Shown one piece after another: positions 40,162-50,625 of a stretch of 64,000 bases of DNA. Both the position numbers and the translations under genes were made by a program. Where the stretch lies: the NCBI RefSeq assembly GCF_905200055.1, contig NZ_CAJKIS010000001.1:43047-107046 (forward strand), written 5' to 3'. The number at the start of each line of letters is the position of its first letter. Position 1 is the stretch's first letter. The notes under the pieces were generated by a model. That model did not search any database and was not told the DNA's origin. It was given only the letters and a program-made list of their open reading frames with translations. Source of the stretch: an uncultured Fusobacterium sp. (GTDB taxonomy: Bacteria > Fusobacteriota > Fusobacteriia > Fusobacteriales > Fusobacteriaceae).

Positions 40162-40189
40162 AATATAAAGGGAAAAATCCCTTTATATT
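40162..40189. terminator. Stem-loop after the putative pilus adhesin gene
   Basis: Perfect 12-bp stem aatataaaggga / tccctttatatt with a four-base loop, directly after the adhesin stop on the minus strand. The tail is AT-rich without a long T-run, so termination strength is uncertain. Confidence 0.55.
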
Positions 40190-40190
40190 A

Positions 40191-43100
40191 TTAATTTGCT
40201 ATAATTGTTGAGTTTATATATATTACTCCTCTATAATCTCCAACTTTTGAATCTAATGGAACAATTAAAGCTCCACTTAATTTATATGATTTAGTTTCCT
40301 CAGCTTTTCCTTCTTCTGATAACAATTTTTCCAATATTAAATTGTTTACTTTCAATTTAATATTCTCATCATATCCAGCATCATTCATCTTATAAATTTC
40401 TGTTACAACTTTTCCATCTTCATTAATATTTCCTTTTTCCAATGTCAACTCAACTTTTTTAATATTTTCTCCTGTTACTTTAACCCAAGTATCTGCTGTT
40501 TTTATAATATCTCTTCCATGATTAAACAGTATATTTATTTTTCCAAAGTCTAAAACTCCTGTTTCAATTACAAATGGATCTTTTGATGTTCTAAAGTTTA
40601 ATGGTTTTTCTAATTGTAATCTTTTTACAAATGGTTCTGATAGTTCATTTTTAAGTCCAATTTGTAAAATATTTTTCTCATCTTTCCCATCAACTTGAAC
40701 TTTCTCAAATAATTCATATTTAGTATTATATTCTAATTTATTGTATTCTACTGGATCTATTAAAAAATATAATTTATATTGTTCAGGGGCATCTAAAGGT
40801 GTTATCCCATCTTTATTTAAAATAACAATCGCTTCATCAGCATATCCAGCCAAATCTCCTGATCTCTTAAACATTATTTTTCCTAATATTTCTTTTCCAT
40901 TAGGAGCTTTTGCTACAATATTTTTAACTCCTTTTACTACCAATTCTTGATCTATAATATTTACAACACCTTCAAATCTTTGATAATCTCTATAAGTTGT
41001 ACCTAAGTCTATCAAATAATCAGGTTTTAGTTCGTTTTTGTCAAGTACTTTATATCCATCTCCTGCTTTATTTATTACTTTATAGTTATTTGCACTAATA
41101 TCATCTTCTTTAGTTGGATAAACCTTTCCGTAATAAGTAGGATCAAATTGCTCTATAATTACAGTTACTTTATCCTTTCTTTCCCAATTAGAATCTTTTG
41201 TACTCTTCCATTTAATATAGATAATTTTTTCTTGCTTTTTACTAAAATCTTTGTAATTCTTATTTAATCCCACAATTAAATTAGAATATTTTGCCTCTAC
41301 ACTATCTTTTTTAAATTTAACTACTATTCCTTCAGTATCTTTTAATTCTTGTCCACAATTTTCATCACTGTATAAAGTATATTTATAATTATCTGTATCA
41401 GGATAATCTAATGGTCTTTCTACATCCCACCATTTTTGTTGATCTTGCTTAGTATCTTCATTTCCGATTCCAATAGCATCTCCATCAGCAATCTTTCTAC
41501 TAACTTTTATACCATAGTTATCACTATTTGAATCACTCATATACATCATAGGATTTTTTAAAATAACCTTAGTATCTCCAATAGTTCCTGTTCCATCAGT
41601 AAATTTTACTGTATATTCTTGTGTAAATAGATATTTTTCGTTTTCTCCATCAGGTTTTGTTGAATCAATAACACTAAATCTTAAATAAAACTTTGTACTT
41701 TCTCCACTTTGATAAGAAAAAGAATCTCTATTATTTACTCTAAAACTAAAGTACTTATCTCCAAAATAGGCTATTTGGAAGATATTTTCTCCAACTTTTA
41801 TATCATATGGATTACTATCTAGGTTGTCTAGTAATTTATTTCTATAATCTCCATCATATACTTCTATTTTTATTTTTTCATTCTCTCCTAATATATAATC
41901 ATCTTTAGTAGAGTACTTGTTTGTTGGTATATTTATAACTTCTCCTTTTACTATTCCCCAGTTTTTACCCACATAATTTGGAATTACTCCATTGGAATTT
42001 TCATTATTATCTAATCTAATCCATTCCATTTCACCAGAACCTAAACCATTATCTGCATCACTTTGAATACTTTCATTAGTAAATATAAGTTCTGTTCTTA
42101 CAAATCTTTGAGTAGTCATATCTAAATAAAGATCTGCAACTTCTTCAAAATATGTAGTTTTATCTCCATTTACTACAACTCCAACTCTTAATGGTGATTT
42201 TGATTCATCTTTTGCTTCAACTATTTTAAATTGAGCTTTAGGAATTAAATACTCTTGGCTATCAATATATAAACAAAGTTTAGCTGAAGTTTTTATCTCA
42301 TTTTTACCTTTAATAATTGTATAATTTGTTCCAGCAACATTTTCTTCTTCATATTTTTGACCCTCATTTTTAAAGTATAATGTAGCTGGAATCTTATATT
42401 GCGAATATTCCCCTTGTCCAACTAAAGTTACCTCTCTTGTAGCTCTAAGTTCAATTCCTTTCCCACCTGATTGCTCTGTTATACGAGTATCTAAGTTTCT
42501 AAATCCTACATTTCCATATTCTATTTCTACAGGTTTAATATCCATATCTTTATTAAAAGCATAAGATTTTATATAATCTTTTCTAGGTTTAATATCTTGT
42601 GTATCATCTACATAGTGTATTCCACTAAATTTATCTACCTTAATATTATATTCTTGAATCTTATCAATTTCATCCTTTGCATTATATTGAGTAACAATAA
42701 CTTGTCCTTCTCCACCAGCAAAGTTATATTCTGAAACTCCAAAACTTAAACTCTTATCCCCATTTCCATCATAAGCAAACATTACTTGATTAGGACTTTT
42801 TAATTTTACAAAAGTAGATGATTTAGTCTTACCTTTATCGTCTGTATATTTTATTGCATTTCCACTAGCAGCACTTATCTCTATTTTATGTCTATTAAAC
42901 CAAGTGTACTCTGGTATATTTTCTACTTTTATCCACTCATTACCTTTTAAATCTGTATTTTTAATAAAAGGAGTTCCTCCTCTCTCTAAAGTTTTAGCCT
43001 CATTGCCTAAAAGTTTAACTCTTCTAACATGATTTATCCCATCTTTCATATTTGTTTTAGAATAATCATACCAAACTATTGGGTTTTTTATATGTATTTC

Positions 43101-45194
43101 AGGTTCACTACCTCCCATTCTAAGAGGTTGAATAATAACTTTTAATTTATCTGTTTTTTTAGTTACCCAAGTATCTCCAATTTTAGCTTGATACTCTAAT
43201 CTTAATGTTTTATTTAATACAGTTGTTGCTTCAAGTCTATAGTCATAAATCTCTATATGTAAATACTTTTTCTCTTTTTTTGAAACTGATTTTATTCCTA
43301 TTCTAACAACTTCTCTAGGCCAAGGAGCATCTGAATGATCCTCCTCATCAGATAAGATTATTCCATCTTTCTCATCAAAAGGTGTAGAAAAGTTTCCTCC
43401 TTCTCCTATTGAAAATTCTCCTTGTTTTGCATTATTTAAACTTTCATTATAAATTACAACTCTTTGTGCTGAACCCCATTCAATTTTCTGATTTCCACTT
43501 TGATCTATTATTACTTTTTCAGGAAAGTTTCCTATTATGGTACCATTATTTGTATCAAATTTAGCTTTATCCTCATCAGCCACTAAAGTTATTGTAGAAT
43601 CATTTTCTGTAGTTAATATAGCTCTATTTAATCCATTGGCATTTTTTATATAGATTCCACCTATAGTTTCTTTAAGTTCATCTTCTTTTTCAGGATAAAT
43701 CAATAGTTGAAGTTCATCAACTTTTAAAATATTATTATATTTATCATAATATCGTAATATAAGATTATTCATAGTAGTATCACTATATGGTTTATCTATT
43801 CTAATATTATATTTTAAATATTTTTCTTTTTCCTCACCTATAATTTCTAAAATACCAATTTTTTCATTATTTTCAGTCCCGTATAGACCTATAGGAGTAG
43901 CTTTAAAGACTCCTGTAGTAGTAACTGGTATATCTTTCATTATTATTTTATCATTGGAAATTATTTCTAGGTTAGCAACTTTACTACTTTCAAATCTTTC
44001 TAAATAATTACCTCCTAAATCAATATAATTAACAGGTTCATTCTTTACTTTTATTGTTTTTCCATCATATTCTAAAGTTGCAAATTCCTTATTAAAATCT
44101 ATTGTTGGATTTATTTTAATTGAACTTTTATTATTTATACTTTGAGCTTCATTTTTAGGATCTATCATTAAAGTAAAATCTATTTTTTTTACTTCTTCAT
44201 CCGAAGAAACTAAATATTCCTTTGCTAAATATTGTATAGTTATTGGTAAATTTAAACTTGAAAATTTATTATCCCAATTTTGAAGTTGAATTGTTATATA
44301 ATCTGAATTTTCTTCAGTATATATTCTAATTTGCTCATGTTTTGCTCTTGTATTGTCAGAATTAATTGGTAGTGTAAGATCATATAATCCATCTTTAAAA
44401 CTAAAATCTAATTCTTTTGTTTCAGCTTCTATACCAGTTCCTAAAGTTATTTTTACTTTACTTCTAGAATATCCCATAGCTCCCGGAGCATATTTTTTAG
44501 GAAATCCTTTATCTGATAAAGGTTTAACCACACCTGTATCTTTATCTTGACTTTGCTCTATTATTTGCCCTCTTTTTATAACAATATTTGCTCCTGTTGT
44601 TGAAGTTATTCTATCTCCATCTATTAAATCATTGTTAGAAAGGAATCTAATAATTCCATAGTTTACATATTCGTCTTTTATTACTTTATATAAAGTAGCA
44701 AACACCCCTCTATATAACCCTTTCATCTTATATGTCCCATTTTCCACAATATAAAGATACACACTAGTAACAGGGTTTTTACAATTTATCACTAAATACT
44801 TTTTAACTTCCCCAGTTGCCTCATCATTTACATCTATCACTCTATAGTTAAAATTAGCATTCGCCTTTACATCTTTAGTCAAATACTTATTTATATTATT
44901 TATAGTCTTTCTTCCATTTGTAGTAGAAGTTGAGGGTATCTCATCTAAAGTTTCTGAAACATAGATAGAATCATTTTCAGTTACTTCCTCTGGAACCTCA
45001 CAATAAATAATTTTTTTCTCTGGATCAAAATCCATTGCCAACTCTTTAGTTATCAACTTAGTTACCCCAATTTTTAACTTAGCTGGCTCGTTTTCCCTCT
45101 CATATATTGTTATTCTATTTTCTTCATTAGAAAAAGAAATTGTAAATGTCAAAATTATCATTAAATAAAATAGTATTTTTTTTAAATCTTTCAT
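40191..45194 (-). CDS. Giant secreted protein of the pilus operon, putative tip adhesin
   Basis: A 1667-residue secreted protein with signal peptide KKILFYLMIILTFTISFS. It is beta-rich and made of many Ig-like stretches containing phrases such as GNEWIKVENIPEYTWF, TSAKLCLYIDSQEYLI and EYTVKFTDGTG; I cannot name a family. It is the last gene after chaperone, pilin, usher and two small subunit-like genes, the usual place for a tip adhesin. The final segment (KVGDYRGVIYINSTIIAN) resembles the end of the pilin-like subunits, supporting strand-complementation assembly. The start is ATG after aaggagag; the upstream stop TAG overlaps that ribosome site, so translation is probably coupled. Confidence 0.6.
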   Translation of the reverse strand: MKDLKKILFYLMIILTFTISFSNEENRITIYERENEPAKLKIGVTKLITKELAMDFDPEKKIIYCEVPEEVTENDSIYVSETLDEIPSTSTTNGRKTINNINKYLTKDVKANANFNYRVIDVNDEATGEVKKYLVINCKNPVTSVYLYIVENGTYKMKGLYRGVFATLYKVIKDEYVNYGIIRFLSNNDLIDGDRITSTTGANIVIKRGQIIEQSQDKDTGVVKPLSDKGFPKKYAPGAMGYSRSKVKITLGTGIEAETKELDFSFKDGLYDLTLPINSDNTRAKHEQIRIYTEENSDYITIQLQNWDNKFSSLNLPITIQYLAKEYLVSSDEEVKKIDFTLMIDPKNEAQSINNKSSIKINPTIDFNKEFATLEYDGKTIKVKNEPVNYIDLGGNYLERFESSKVANLEIISNDKIIMKDIPVTTTGVFKATPIGLYGTENNEKIGILEIIGEEKEKYLKYNIRIDKPYSDTTMNNLILRYYDKYNNILKVDELQLLIYPEKEDELKETIGGIYIKNANGLNRAILTTENDSTITLVADEDKAKFDTNNGTIIGNFPEKVIIDQSGNQKIEWGSAQRVVIYNESLNNAKQGEFSIGEGGNFSTPFDEKDGIILSDEEDHSDAPWPREVVRIGIKSVSKKEKKYLHIEIYDYRLEATTVLNKTLRLEYQAKIGDTWVTKKTDKLKVIIQPLRMGGSEPEIHIKNPIVWYDYSKTNMKDGINHVRRVKLLGNEAKTLERGGTPFIKNTDLKGNEWIKVENIPEYTWFNRHKIEISAASGNAIKYTDDKGKTKSSTFVKLKSPNQVMFAYDGNGDKSLSFGVSEYNFAGGEGQVIVTQYNAKDEIDKIQEYNIKVDKFSGIHYVDDTQDIKPRKDYIKSYAFNKDMDIKPVEIEYGNVGFRNLDTRITEQSGGKGIELRATREVTLVGQGEYSQYKIPATLYFKNEGQKYEEENVAGTNYTIIKGKNEIKTSAKLCLYIDSQEYLIPKAQFKIVEAKDESKSPLRVGVVVNGDKTTYFEEVADLYLDMTTQRFVRTELIFTNESIQSDADNGLGSGEMEWIRLDNNENSNGVIPNYVGKNWGIVKGEVINIPTNKYSTKDDYILGENEKIKIEVYDGDYRNKLLDNLDSNPYDIKVGENIFQIAYFGDKYFSFRVNNRDSFSYQSGESTKFYLRFSVIDSTKPDGENEKYLFTQEYTVKFTDGTGTIGDTKVILKNPMMYMSDSNSDNYGIKVSRKIADGDAIGIGNEDTKQDQQKWWDVERPLDYPDTDNYKYTLYSDENCGQELKDTEGIVVKFKKDSVEAKYSNLIVGLNKNYKDFSKKQEKIIYIKWKSTKDSNWERKDKVTVIIEQFDPTYYGKVYPTKEDDISANNYKVINKAGDGYKVLDKNELKPDYLIDLGTTYRDYQRFEGVVNIIDQELVVKGVKNIVAKAPNGKEILGKIMFKRSGDLAGYADEAIVILNKDGITPLDAPEQYKLYFLIDPVEYNKLEYNTKYELFEKVQVDGKDEKNILQIGLKNELSEPFVKRLQLEKPLNFRTSKDPFVIETGVLDFGKINILFNHGRDIIKTADTWVKVTGENIKKVELTLEKGNINEDGKVVTEIYKMNDAGYDENIKLKVNNLILEKLLSEEGKAEETKSYKLSGALIVPLDSKVGDYRGVIYINSTIIAN

Positions 45195-45198
45195 ATCT

Positions 45199-45642
45199 CT
45201 ACTCTCCTTTAATTTGTTCTGGAGCATAAATATTTATTATAATAGGCATTACTCCTACATATTTACCTTCTAATAAATTGGCATCTACAATCTTTTTACC
45301 TATTTTTCTCTTATCTACAACAGCATAAAATTCAACTTGTCTTGTCTTTCTGTCTATTGTAATCTTCTCATCATCTTTATCAGACAAACCAAATTTTTCA
45401 ACTTGGATAGGTGTTTTACCATTTGTCATAACACCCTTTTCAACAAAAACAAACTCAATTACCTTACCATAATCCTCTTTCTCTGCCTCTATTTGTAGTA
45501 CCCCTTTTCCTACTACTGCCTCTCTCATATCTGTACTATTTATCTCTTTAAAAGTTAGGTGTTTAAATACCTTTACCTCTATTTCAGAATATGAAAGTAT
45601 ACTTATTGTGAAAAACATTATCAATAATTTTATTATCTTCAT
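45199..45642 (-). CDS. Minor pilin-like subunit
   Basis: A 147-residue exported protein with signal peptide IIKLLIMFFTISILSYS. The mature part is beta-rich and ends LEGKYVGVMPIIINIYAP, which matches the C-terminal beta strand of the other pilin-like proteins here (GIYTGIVHLNVTV in the gene at 52.3 kb). That strand is what chaperone-usher subunits donate or display. A minor subunit or adaptor of the pilus is likely. Confidence 0.55.
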   Translation of the reverse strand: MKIIKLLIMFFTISILSYSEIEVKVFKHLTFKEINSTDMREAVVGKGVLQIEAEKEDYGKVIEFVFVEKGVMTNGKTPIQVEKFGLSDKDDEKITIDRKTRQVEFYAVVDKRKIGKKIVDANLLEGKYVGVMPIIINIYAPEQIKGE

Positions 45643-45651
45643 CTTTTCCCC

Positions 45652-46137
45652 CTAGTCATGAGTTTCAACAGTTATATATACAATTTTCTCATGGTAACCC
45701 TCTTTTGATATATTTTTCCCTTGAATTACCACTTTATTATCTTTTAAAATCTTAGAATCTATATTTGTATTTGAGTATATATATGTATCTACCTTTCCAT
45801 CTTCATCTATATCTATCTCTGTTTGAGTATACCCTATTTTATAAGTTTTATCTCTATCAGGAGTTTTATTAAACTCTATTTCAAAGGGAACCTCTATCTC
45901 TTGTTCATCTATTACCATAGCTTGAATTTCAATATCTGAAATTATCTCCAATGGCACTACAATCTCTGTTTTCATTCCCATAAACACTGTTTTAGTTTCA
46001 ATAGGTGTTTTCTCATTAGGTAAAGCTGGAAGTACAGGTACCATAGGTATTATAGTCTTTTCTGCTTCTCCCTCTTCAACTCCAAATATATTTAGTGAAA
46101 TAAATATAAATAAAAGTATTTTAACTAATTTTTTCAT
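45652..46137 (-). CDS. Exported protein of the pilus operon
   Basis: A 161-residue protein with a signal peptide (KKLVKILLFIFISLNIFG) and a proline-containing N-terminal stretch, then beta-rich sequence with TEIDIDEDGKVDTYIYSNT, an Asp-rich turn that could bind calcium. No family is recognised. It lies between usher and minor pilin genes with gaps of two and nine bases, so it is surely co-expressed and probably a pilus component or accessory periplasmic protein. Confidence 0.5.
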   Translation of the reverse strand: MKKLVKILLFIFISLNIFGVEEGEAEKTIIPMVPVLPALPNEKTPIETKTVFMGMKTEIVVPLEIISDIEIQAMVIDEQEIEVPFEIEFNKTPDRDKTYKIGYTQTEIDIDEDGKVDTYIYSNTNIDSKILKDNKVVIQGKNISKEGYHEKIVYITVETHD

Positions 46138-46139
46138 AA

Positions 46140-48668
46140 TTATTCTCCTCTATTTAAAATAAAAGTATGCTCATTTTCTCCTCTGTTCTTATCTGTATAT
46201 AGTAGTTTTACATTTTCTTTGTATTTATCAACTACATAATCATCCCCTCTATACTCAAAAGTGAAAGTATAGTCATCTGGGATAATATCAAAGATATAGA
46301 ACATTCCAGTTGAGTCTGGATAGATAGTTTGAGTAAATGTATTATCTTTATTAGTTACATTGATAGCTAAATCAGATATTATATTTTCTTTGTCAAATTC
46401 TGTTGCATTTTTAAAGTCTACAAATCCTGTAAATGAAATCATAGGTTTTACAGGTACATAGGCTACAACTTCAGAACTTCCAGTTCCTCTAACCTTAATT
46501 AAGTTTATATCACTTTTAAATGTAGGTCTTTTACATGAAGTTTCCAATTCATAGTCGATAAAGCTTGTTACCCCGTAGATATATCCTATTCCATTTTCAT
46601 CAGTAACAATAGTTTTATCTCCTAACTTAACATCTACATTAGGTACTGCCTCTTCTCCCTTGTCATATTTGTTATTGTTATTTCCATCTAAGAATGCCAT
46701 TACCTTAATATTAGTACTATCTAGGTTGTTCATATTTACAGTAGGTTTTTTTAGATTGAAGACTCTATCTATTCCTATATATGCACTCTTAGTGTCATCT
46801 TTTGCCCAATAAGCTCCTAATTCAAGCCAGTTATCCAATTTCAATGTAAAGTCTAAAACTACTCTTGTATCCTCTTTTGGTGTATATTTAACTCCAAATG
46901 AGTAATCTAAGAACTCACTCCATGTTTTATTAGTAATTCTTAGCTCTCCTGTATAATCTTCATTTTCATCCCAACTATTTTCAACCTTAACTAATACATG
47001 TTTAAGTCCTGTATAGTATAGATCTACTTCGTGAGTTATATCTCCAGCCTTATTCTTATCAATTTCATAACTCAATAAAAGAGAGTTTATAGAGTATCCA
47101 AACTCTGCTCCATATTTATAGTCGCTTTCACTTCCTCTACTATCATGGTATTTAGTATTTTCATATTCATATGTCAATGTCAACCAATCAAAAACATCAT
47201 AATCTAGATCTAAATTTTGCTCTCTCTTTTCATCATAGTATTTTCCATTTTCATAGATTTCATAGTTAATGCTAAAATCTTTAATTGTAGTATCTACCAT
47301 GAAATTATGTTGAGTATTATATTTTTTATCAACATATTTTCTCTCACTATTTTCTGAAGCTCCATTTATTGAGTTTATACCTTTTTTCAATTCATATTTT
47401 AATGTGTAAGGGTTTCCATAGAATGAATTTCCATAAATTGTTTGTAAATTAACAGTTTTTACAGATAGATATTTCCCATCTTTCTCCTCTGGTATCTGAT
47501 CATATCCAAAACCAAATGTTAAGTGATCAGTATATCCATAGTAAATATCCATTTGTGAATTTACTCTATTAGAGTCATGCTCATCTCTAATATAGATATC
47601 ATAACCAAATTCCCCTTTATTTTGTTGGTTATAGTCATCATTAATCTTTATTTTTCTCTCTAAAATCTTTCCATCTTGAGTAAATATTCTCATTAAAAAC
47701 TCTCTATTCTCTTTAATAAGGTTATTTACAAATACAACTTTTCCTCCCTCTTCATATTGAATCTCTATAGGGATATTGTTATACAATAACTCTACCCTAC
47801 TTCCAAGAGGAACTTTCTCTTCAATTATATACTCTTTACCATCATTTAGATACCCTCTATCCTTTTGGAAAGTCAATCCTTTCTCTCTATGCTCTCCATA
47901 AGCTCCCAATTCAAGCTCATATTGTCCATCTAAAAGATCTGAATATGTAATTGTAAAATCTCCAAATTCATGCTCTTTCAAGTCATAATCTGTATTAAAA
48001 GTACCATATAGTAAAGATCCACTATACTCTAAGTATCCATCCCAATCATGTGATTTACCTTCACTTTTGCTATCTTCAATACTCTTTTCTAAATTTACCC
48101 TTAAGTTACCAAGATCAAAAAGCTTTCTCTCTGATTTATAGTAAAGAATAGGTTTTCCTTTTTCTAAATCTAATTCTTTTTCTTTAGCATTTAACAAAAG
48201 ATTAACAACTTTAGGCAGTAGAAAACTTGGATTTATATTGACCTCATATTTATTTTCATCTATACGTATTGTTTGAGCAAAATACTCTTTAAATAGCTCT
48301 TCTGAAATATAGTAATCCCTGTTTTCATATATATACTCTTTCTCTGTTAAATCTCCAAAATCTATAACTTTCTTTTCTCCATCTTGTCCCAAGCTAAAAG
48401 TTAATTTCCCTCTTTTTATCTCATAATTTGTGAAACCTATAGCTTTAAAAAATTCAAATACAGAAAAATAATTTTTTCCGTTTTCTACTACTGCTGGATA
48501 AGAAAGACTATATACCTCTCCACCTACTTTTAATGTATATATTCTCTCTCTTTCTTCTCCCTCATCTTCAAAGTATACAACGTCCCCAGAGTACTTAAAT
48601 CCAGAGTTATCCCCATAAGCATTACTTATCAGTGAAAGAAATAAAAATATCAATACAAATTTTTTCAT
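46140..48668 (-). CDS. Outer-membrane usher (alpha-fimbrial CooC/TcfC-like)
   Basis: An 842-residue usher-like protein, the outer-membrane pore that polymerises and secretes pilus subunits. It has a signal peptide; an N-terminal periplasmic region resembling a copper-amine-oxidase N domain (YFSVFEFFKAIGFTNYEI); a long beta-barrel region rich in alternating aromatic strands; a plug-like segment with VPLGSRVELLYNNIPIEI; and C-terminal carboxypeptidase-like domains (VMAFLDGNNNNKYDKGEEA, FDIIPDDYTFTFEYRG). This layout resembles the CooC/TcfC ushers of alpha-type fimbriae more than the FimD type. It is preceded by a pilin gene and a weak terminator. Confidence 0.7.
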   Translation of the reverse strand: MKKFVLIFLFLSLISNAYGDNSGFKYSGDVVYFEDEGEERERIYTLKVGGEVYSLSYPAVVENGKNYFSVFEFFKAIGFTNYEIKRGKLTFSLGQDGEKKVIDFGDLTEKEYIYENRDYYISEELFKEYFAQTIRIDENKYEVNINPSFLLPKVVNLLLNAKEKELDLEKGKPILYYKSERKLFDLGNLRVNLEKSIEDSKSEGKSHDWDGYLEYSGSLLYGTFNTDYDLKEHEFGDFTITYSDLLDGQYELELGAYGEHREKGLTFQKDRGYLNDGKEYIIEEKVPLGSRVELLYNNIPIEIQYEEGGKVVFVNNLIKENREFLMRIFTQDGKILERKIKINDDYNQQNKGEFGYDIYIRDEHDSNRVNSQMDIYYGYTDHLTFGFGYDQIPEEKDGKYLSVKTVNLQTIYGNSFYGNPYTLKYELKKGINSINGASENSERKYVDKKYNTQHNFMVDTTIKDFSINYEIYENGKYYDEKREQNLDLDYDVFDWLTLTYEYENTKYHDSRGSESDYKYGAEFGYSINSLLLSYEIDKNKAGDITHEVDLYYTGLKHVLVKVENSWDENEDYTGELRITNKTWSEFLDYSFGVKYTPKEDTRVVLDFTLKLDNWLELGAYWAKDDTKSAYIGIDRVFNLKKPTVNMNNLDSTNIKVMAFLDGNNNNKYDKGEEAVPNVDVKLGDKTIVTDENGIGYIYGVTSFIDYELETSCKRPTFKSDINLIKVRGTGSSEVVAYVPVKPMISFTGFVDFKNATEFDKENIISDLAINVTNKDNTFTQTIYPDSTGMFYIFDIIPDDYTFTFEYRGDDYVVDKYKENVKLLYTDKNRGENEHTFILNRGE

Positions 48669-48696
48669 TTTCTCACCCTATATTTTAATATATTTA

Positions 48697-48725
48697 GAAA
48701 AAGGGCTAAATTAACTTTAGCCCTT
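48697..48725 (-). terminator. Partial terminator/attenuator between pilin and usher genes
   Basis: Ten-base-pair stem aagggctaaa / tttagccctt, five-base loop, with only a short T tail on the minus strand. Stem-loops here are typical of pilus operons, where they keep pilin expression above that of the usher. Confidence 0.6.
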
Positions 48726-48845
48726 CTATTTCTTATCTTTATTTATTATAACACTTTTTAATTATTATTTGAATTATTATTTAAACTATTTATTATTGAA
48801 TTTTATTAATTATTAAGAATACTTTCTATTAACTTTAAATTCTTA

Positions 48846-49457
48846 TTATGGTTTTGGGAAATCGTCTCCACCATTAAGAGTTACTTTTAAAGTAGTAGTT
48901 CCTAAATAATCTCCAGAATCTAAATCTTTTAGTGCTTTACTATGAGTTAAAGTACCAAAAACTTCTCCTGTATATTCTCTATAATCGTGTCCATCTAATT
49001 TATTTGGCATAACTCCAGTATAAGAGTTTAATCCTACTGCTACATCAAATGTATCTGCTGCTTCAAAACTTCCATCTTTATTAGGAGTTTGGCTAACTTC
49101 TGCCATAGTTACTGGTACTGCTGTTTGGTCAAAACTTCCTGTTTTTTTATTTAATAAATACATTTGTAATTCTTGAGTTTTTCCACCAGTAAGTTTCGAT
49201 TCCTCTCCTACATATCTTACCATATAACCAGTTCTAGCTTCTGAAGTTCCTTTATCTCTTAATTTTGAAACTCTTCCAAAATCAAGTACAATTGGATTTC
49301 CTTCTAAGTCAGAGATAACTAAATTTTCAGCTACTAATTTAGCTTTTACTGTAACTGTTGCATCATTTACATTTTCTAAGTCATCAATACTTGAATCTGC
49401 TGCAAAAGCTGTTGCTCCTAATACTAAGATTGCTCCTAACATTAATAATTTTTTCAT
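48846..49457 (-). CDS. Major pilin-like subunit
   Basis: A 203-residue exported protein with signal peptide KKLLMLGAILVLGATAFA. The mature N-terminus contains DATVTVKAKLVAENLVI and GNPIVLDFGRVSK; the C-terminus ends LGTTTLKVTLNG. The first two blocks recur almost unchanged in the gene at 52.3 kb (ITVKATLVDEEFVVGG, DKPLIIDFGNIG), so both are one pilin family. First structural gene after the chaperone and before a partial terminator, hence the likely major subunit. aaggaggg precedes the ATG. Confidence 0.7.
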   Translation of the reverse strand: MKKLLMLGAILVLGATAFAADSSIDDLENVNDATVTVKAKLVAENLVISDLEGNPIVLDFGRVSKLRDKGTSEARTGYMVRYVGEESKLTGGKTQELQMYLLNKKTGSFDQTAVPVTMAEVSQTPNKDGSFEAADTFDVAVGLNSYTGVMPNKLDGHDYREYTGEVFGTLTHSKALKDLDSGDYLGTTTLKVTLNGGDDFPKP

Positions 49458-49612
49458 AATCTTTACCCTCCTTAAGCTCTATTTCAAGCTTATCTTAAAT
49501 TAAGATTTTATATTTTATTATAAATATTTTAAATTTTCCCCCATTTAAAATATTATTATAAGCTAACTTTTTTTATTACCTTTTCTGTTTCCACATCAGT
49601 AATAATAACTTC

Positions 49613-50293
49613 TTATCCAATCTCTTTACCACTCATATCTAGTATTACATTTTCAAGCTCTAAATTTTGTCCTCTCATAGCTCTTGTTTCCCCTACTTTA
49701 TATAGGTAATTCTTTTTAGATTTAACTTCTATCTTCATTCTAACAAGTCTATTTGTTTTATTAGATATAACCATTTTTAGTATTTGGTTATCTTTACTAT
49801 CTTTAATAATTTGTGGTTTTGTAGTTTCTATCTTAGGAACTTCATCTCCTATATATCCATAAAGCCCCATATTTACATTTACCATAACTGCCATTCCTGC
49901 AGCTATATCCTTTTGCTCTCCACTCTCTAGTTTAGGAGCACTTACCTGTCTTATATTTACAAATGCACCATAGTCTCCAACCTCTGTCCCTTTAGGTGCT
50001 TGAATATATAGTTTAAAACTTTTTTGCTCTGTTGGATTTACAGTTACAACTTTTGGATAAACCTCAACCCATTTTGACATATCCTTTACATTTTTATTTT
50101 CTTCCATAGGTATCACTGAAAGTTTATATCTCAATGGAACTGTTGTATTATTATAGAATGTATACTCCTCATATGCTCCTTTTAATATATTCTTATCCAA
50201 TGTTGTTGGACTAATGTTAATATAAGCAAATGAGTTTACCACCATTAAAATGAAAAATAAAAGAAAAGATATTTTTCTATTAATAAATCTCAT
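49613..50293 (-). CDS. PapD-like periplasmic pilus chaperone, C-terminus cut by in-frame TAA
   Basis: A periplasmic chaperone of about 226 residues with signal peptide ISFLLFFILMVVNSFA. The Ig-like N domain has INISPTTLDKNILKGAYEEY and TVNPTEQKSFKLYIQAP, resembling PapD-type motifs, and a second domain follows. The protein stops at LDMSGKEIG, but the same frame continues past the TAA for 18 codons (EVIITDVETEKVIKKVSL) to a stop at 49556-49558. That tail reads like a genuine final beta-strand pair, so the TAA may be a recent nonsense change or the tail may be dispensable. The start is the ATG six bases after ggagg. Confidence 0.7.
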   Translation of the reverse strand: MRFINRKISFLLFFILMVVNSFAYINISPTTLDKNILKGAYEEYTFYNNTTVPLRYKLSVIPMEENKNVKDMSKWVEVYPKVVTVNPTEQKSFKLYIQAPKGTEVGDYGAFVNIRQVSAPKLESGEQKDIAAGMAVMVNVNMGLYGYIGDEVPKIETTKPQIIKDSKDNQILKMVISNKTNRLVRMKIEVKSKKNYLYKVGETRAMRGQNLELENVILDMSGKEIG

Positions 50294-50366
50294 ATTCAAC
50301 CTCCAAGATGTAATGTATTTATTTTATATTGAATTTTTAAATTCATTTTATTTTTTTAAGTCTGTT

Positions 50367-50395
50367 ATTATACGAGCTTCTTTCATCCTTGACAA
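50367..50395 (-). promoter_or_regulatory. Promoter of the pilus operon
   Basis: On the minus strand TTGTCA, 17 bases, TATAAT, about 70 bases before the chaperone start. The divergent regulator gene lies on the other side of the 332-base gap, which is otherwise AT-rich with a TATATA-rich block at about 50580-50600 that may hold the regulator's promoter. Confidence 0.75.
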
Positions 50396-50625
50396 AGTTA
50401 ATATACCATATTTTTTTCTTGAAACGTAACTCCTATATTTTTTTAATTTTTAATATATTTTCTTTATTAGTATTTTTTTTCCAATGTTCTATAAAAAGAT
50501 TTACATATAAAAAATATATTTGTAATTTAAAAAAAATTTATGTAAAATATTAATACACAAATTTCAGACTTTATGTACATTATATTGTATATAGTATATA
50601 TAAAAAAGCTTACTGGGAGAACATT

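Noticed and set aside
34904..48668. Many open frames on the opposite strand of the autotransporter and pilus genes
   Set aside because: They lack ribosome sites and family signatures and lie opposite well-supported genes; AT-rich repetitive coding sequence produces such frames by chance.
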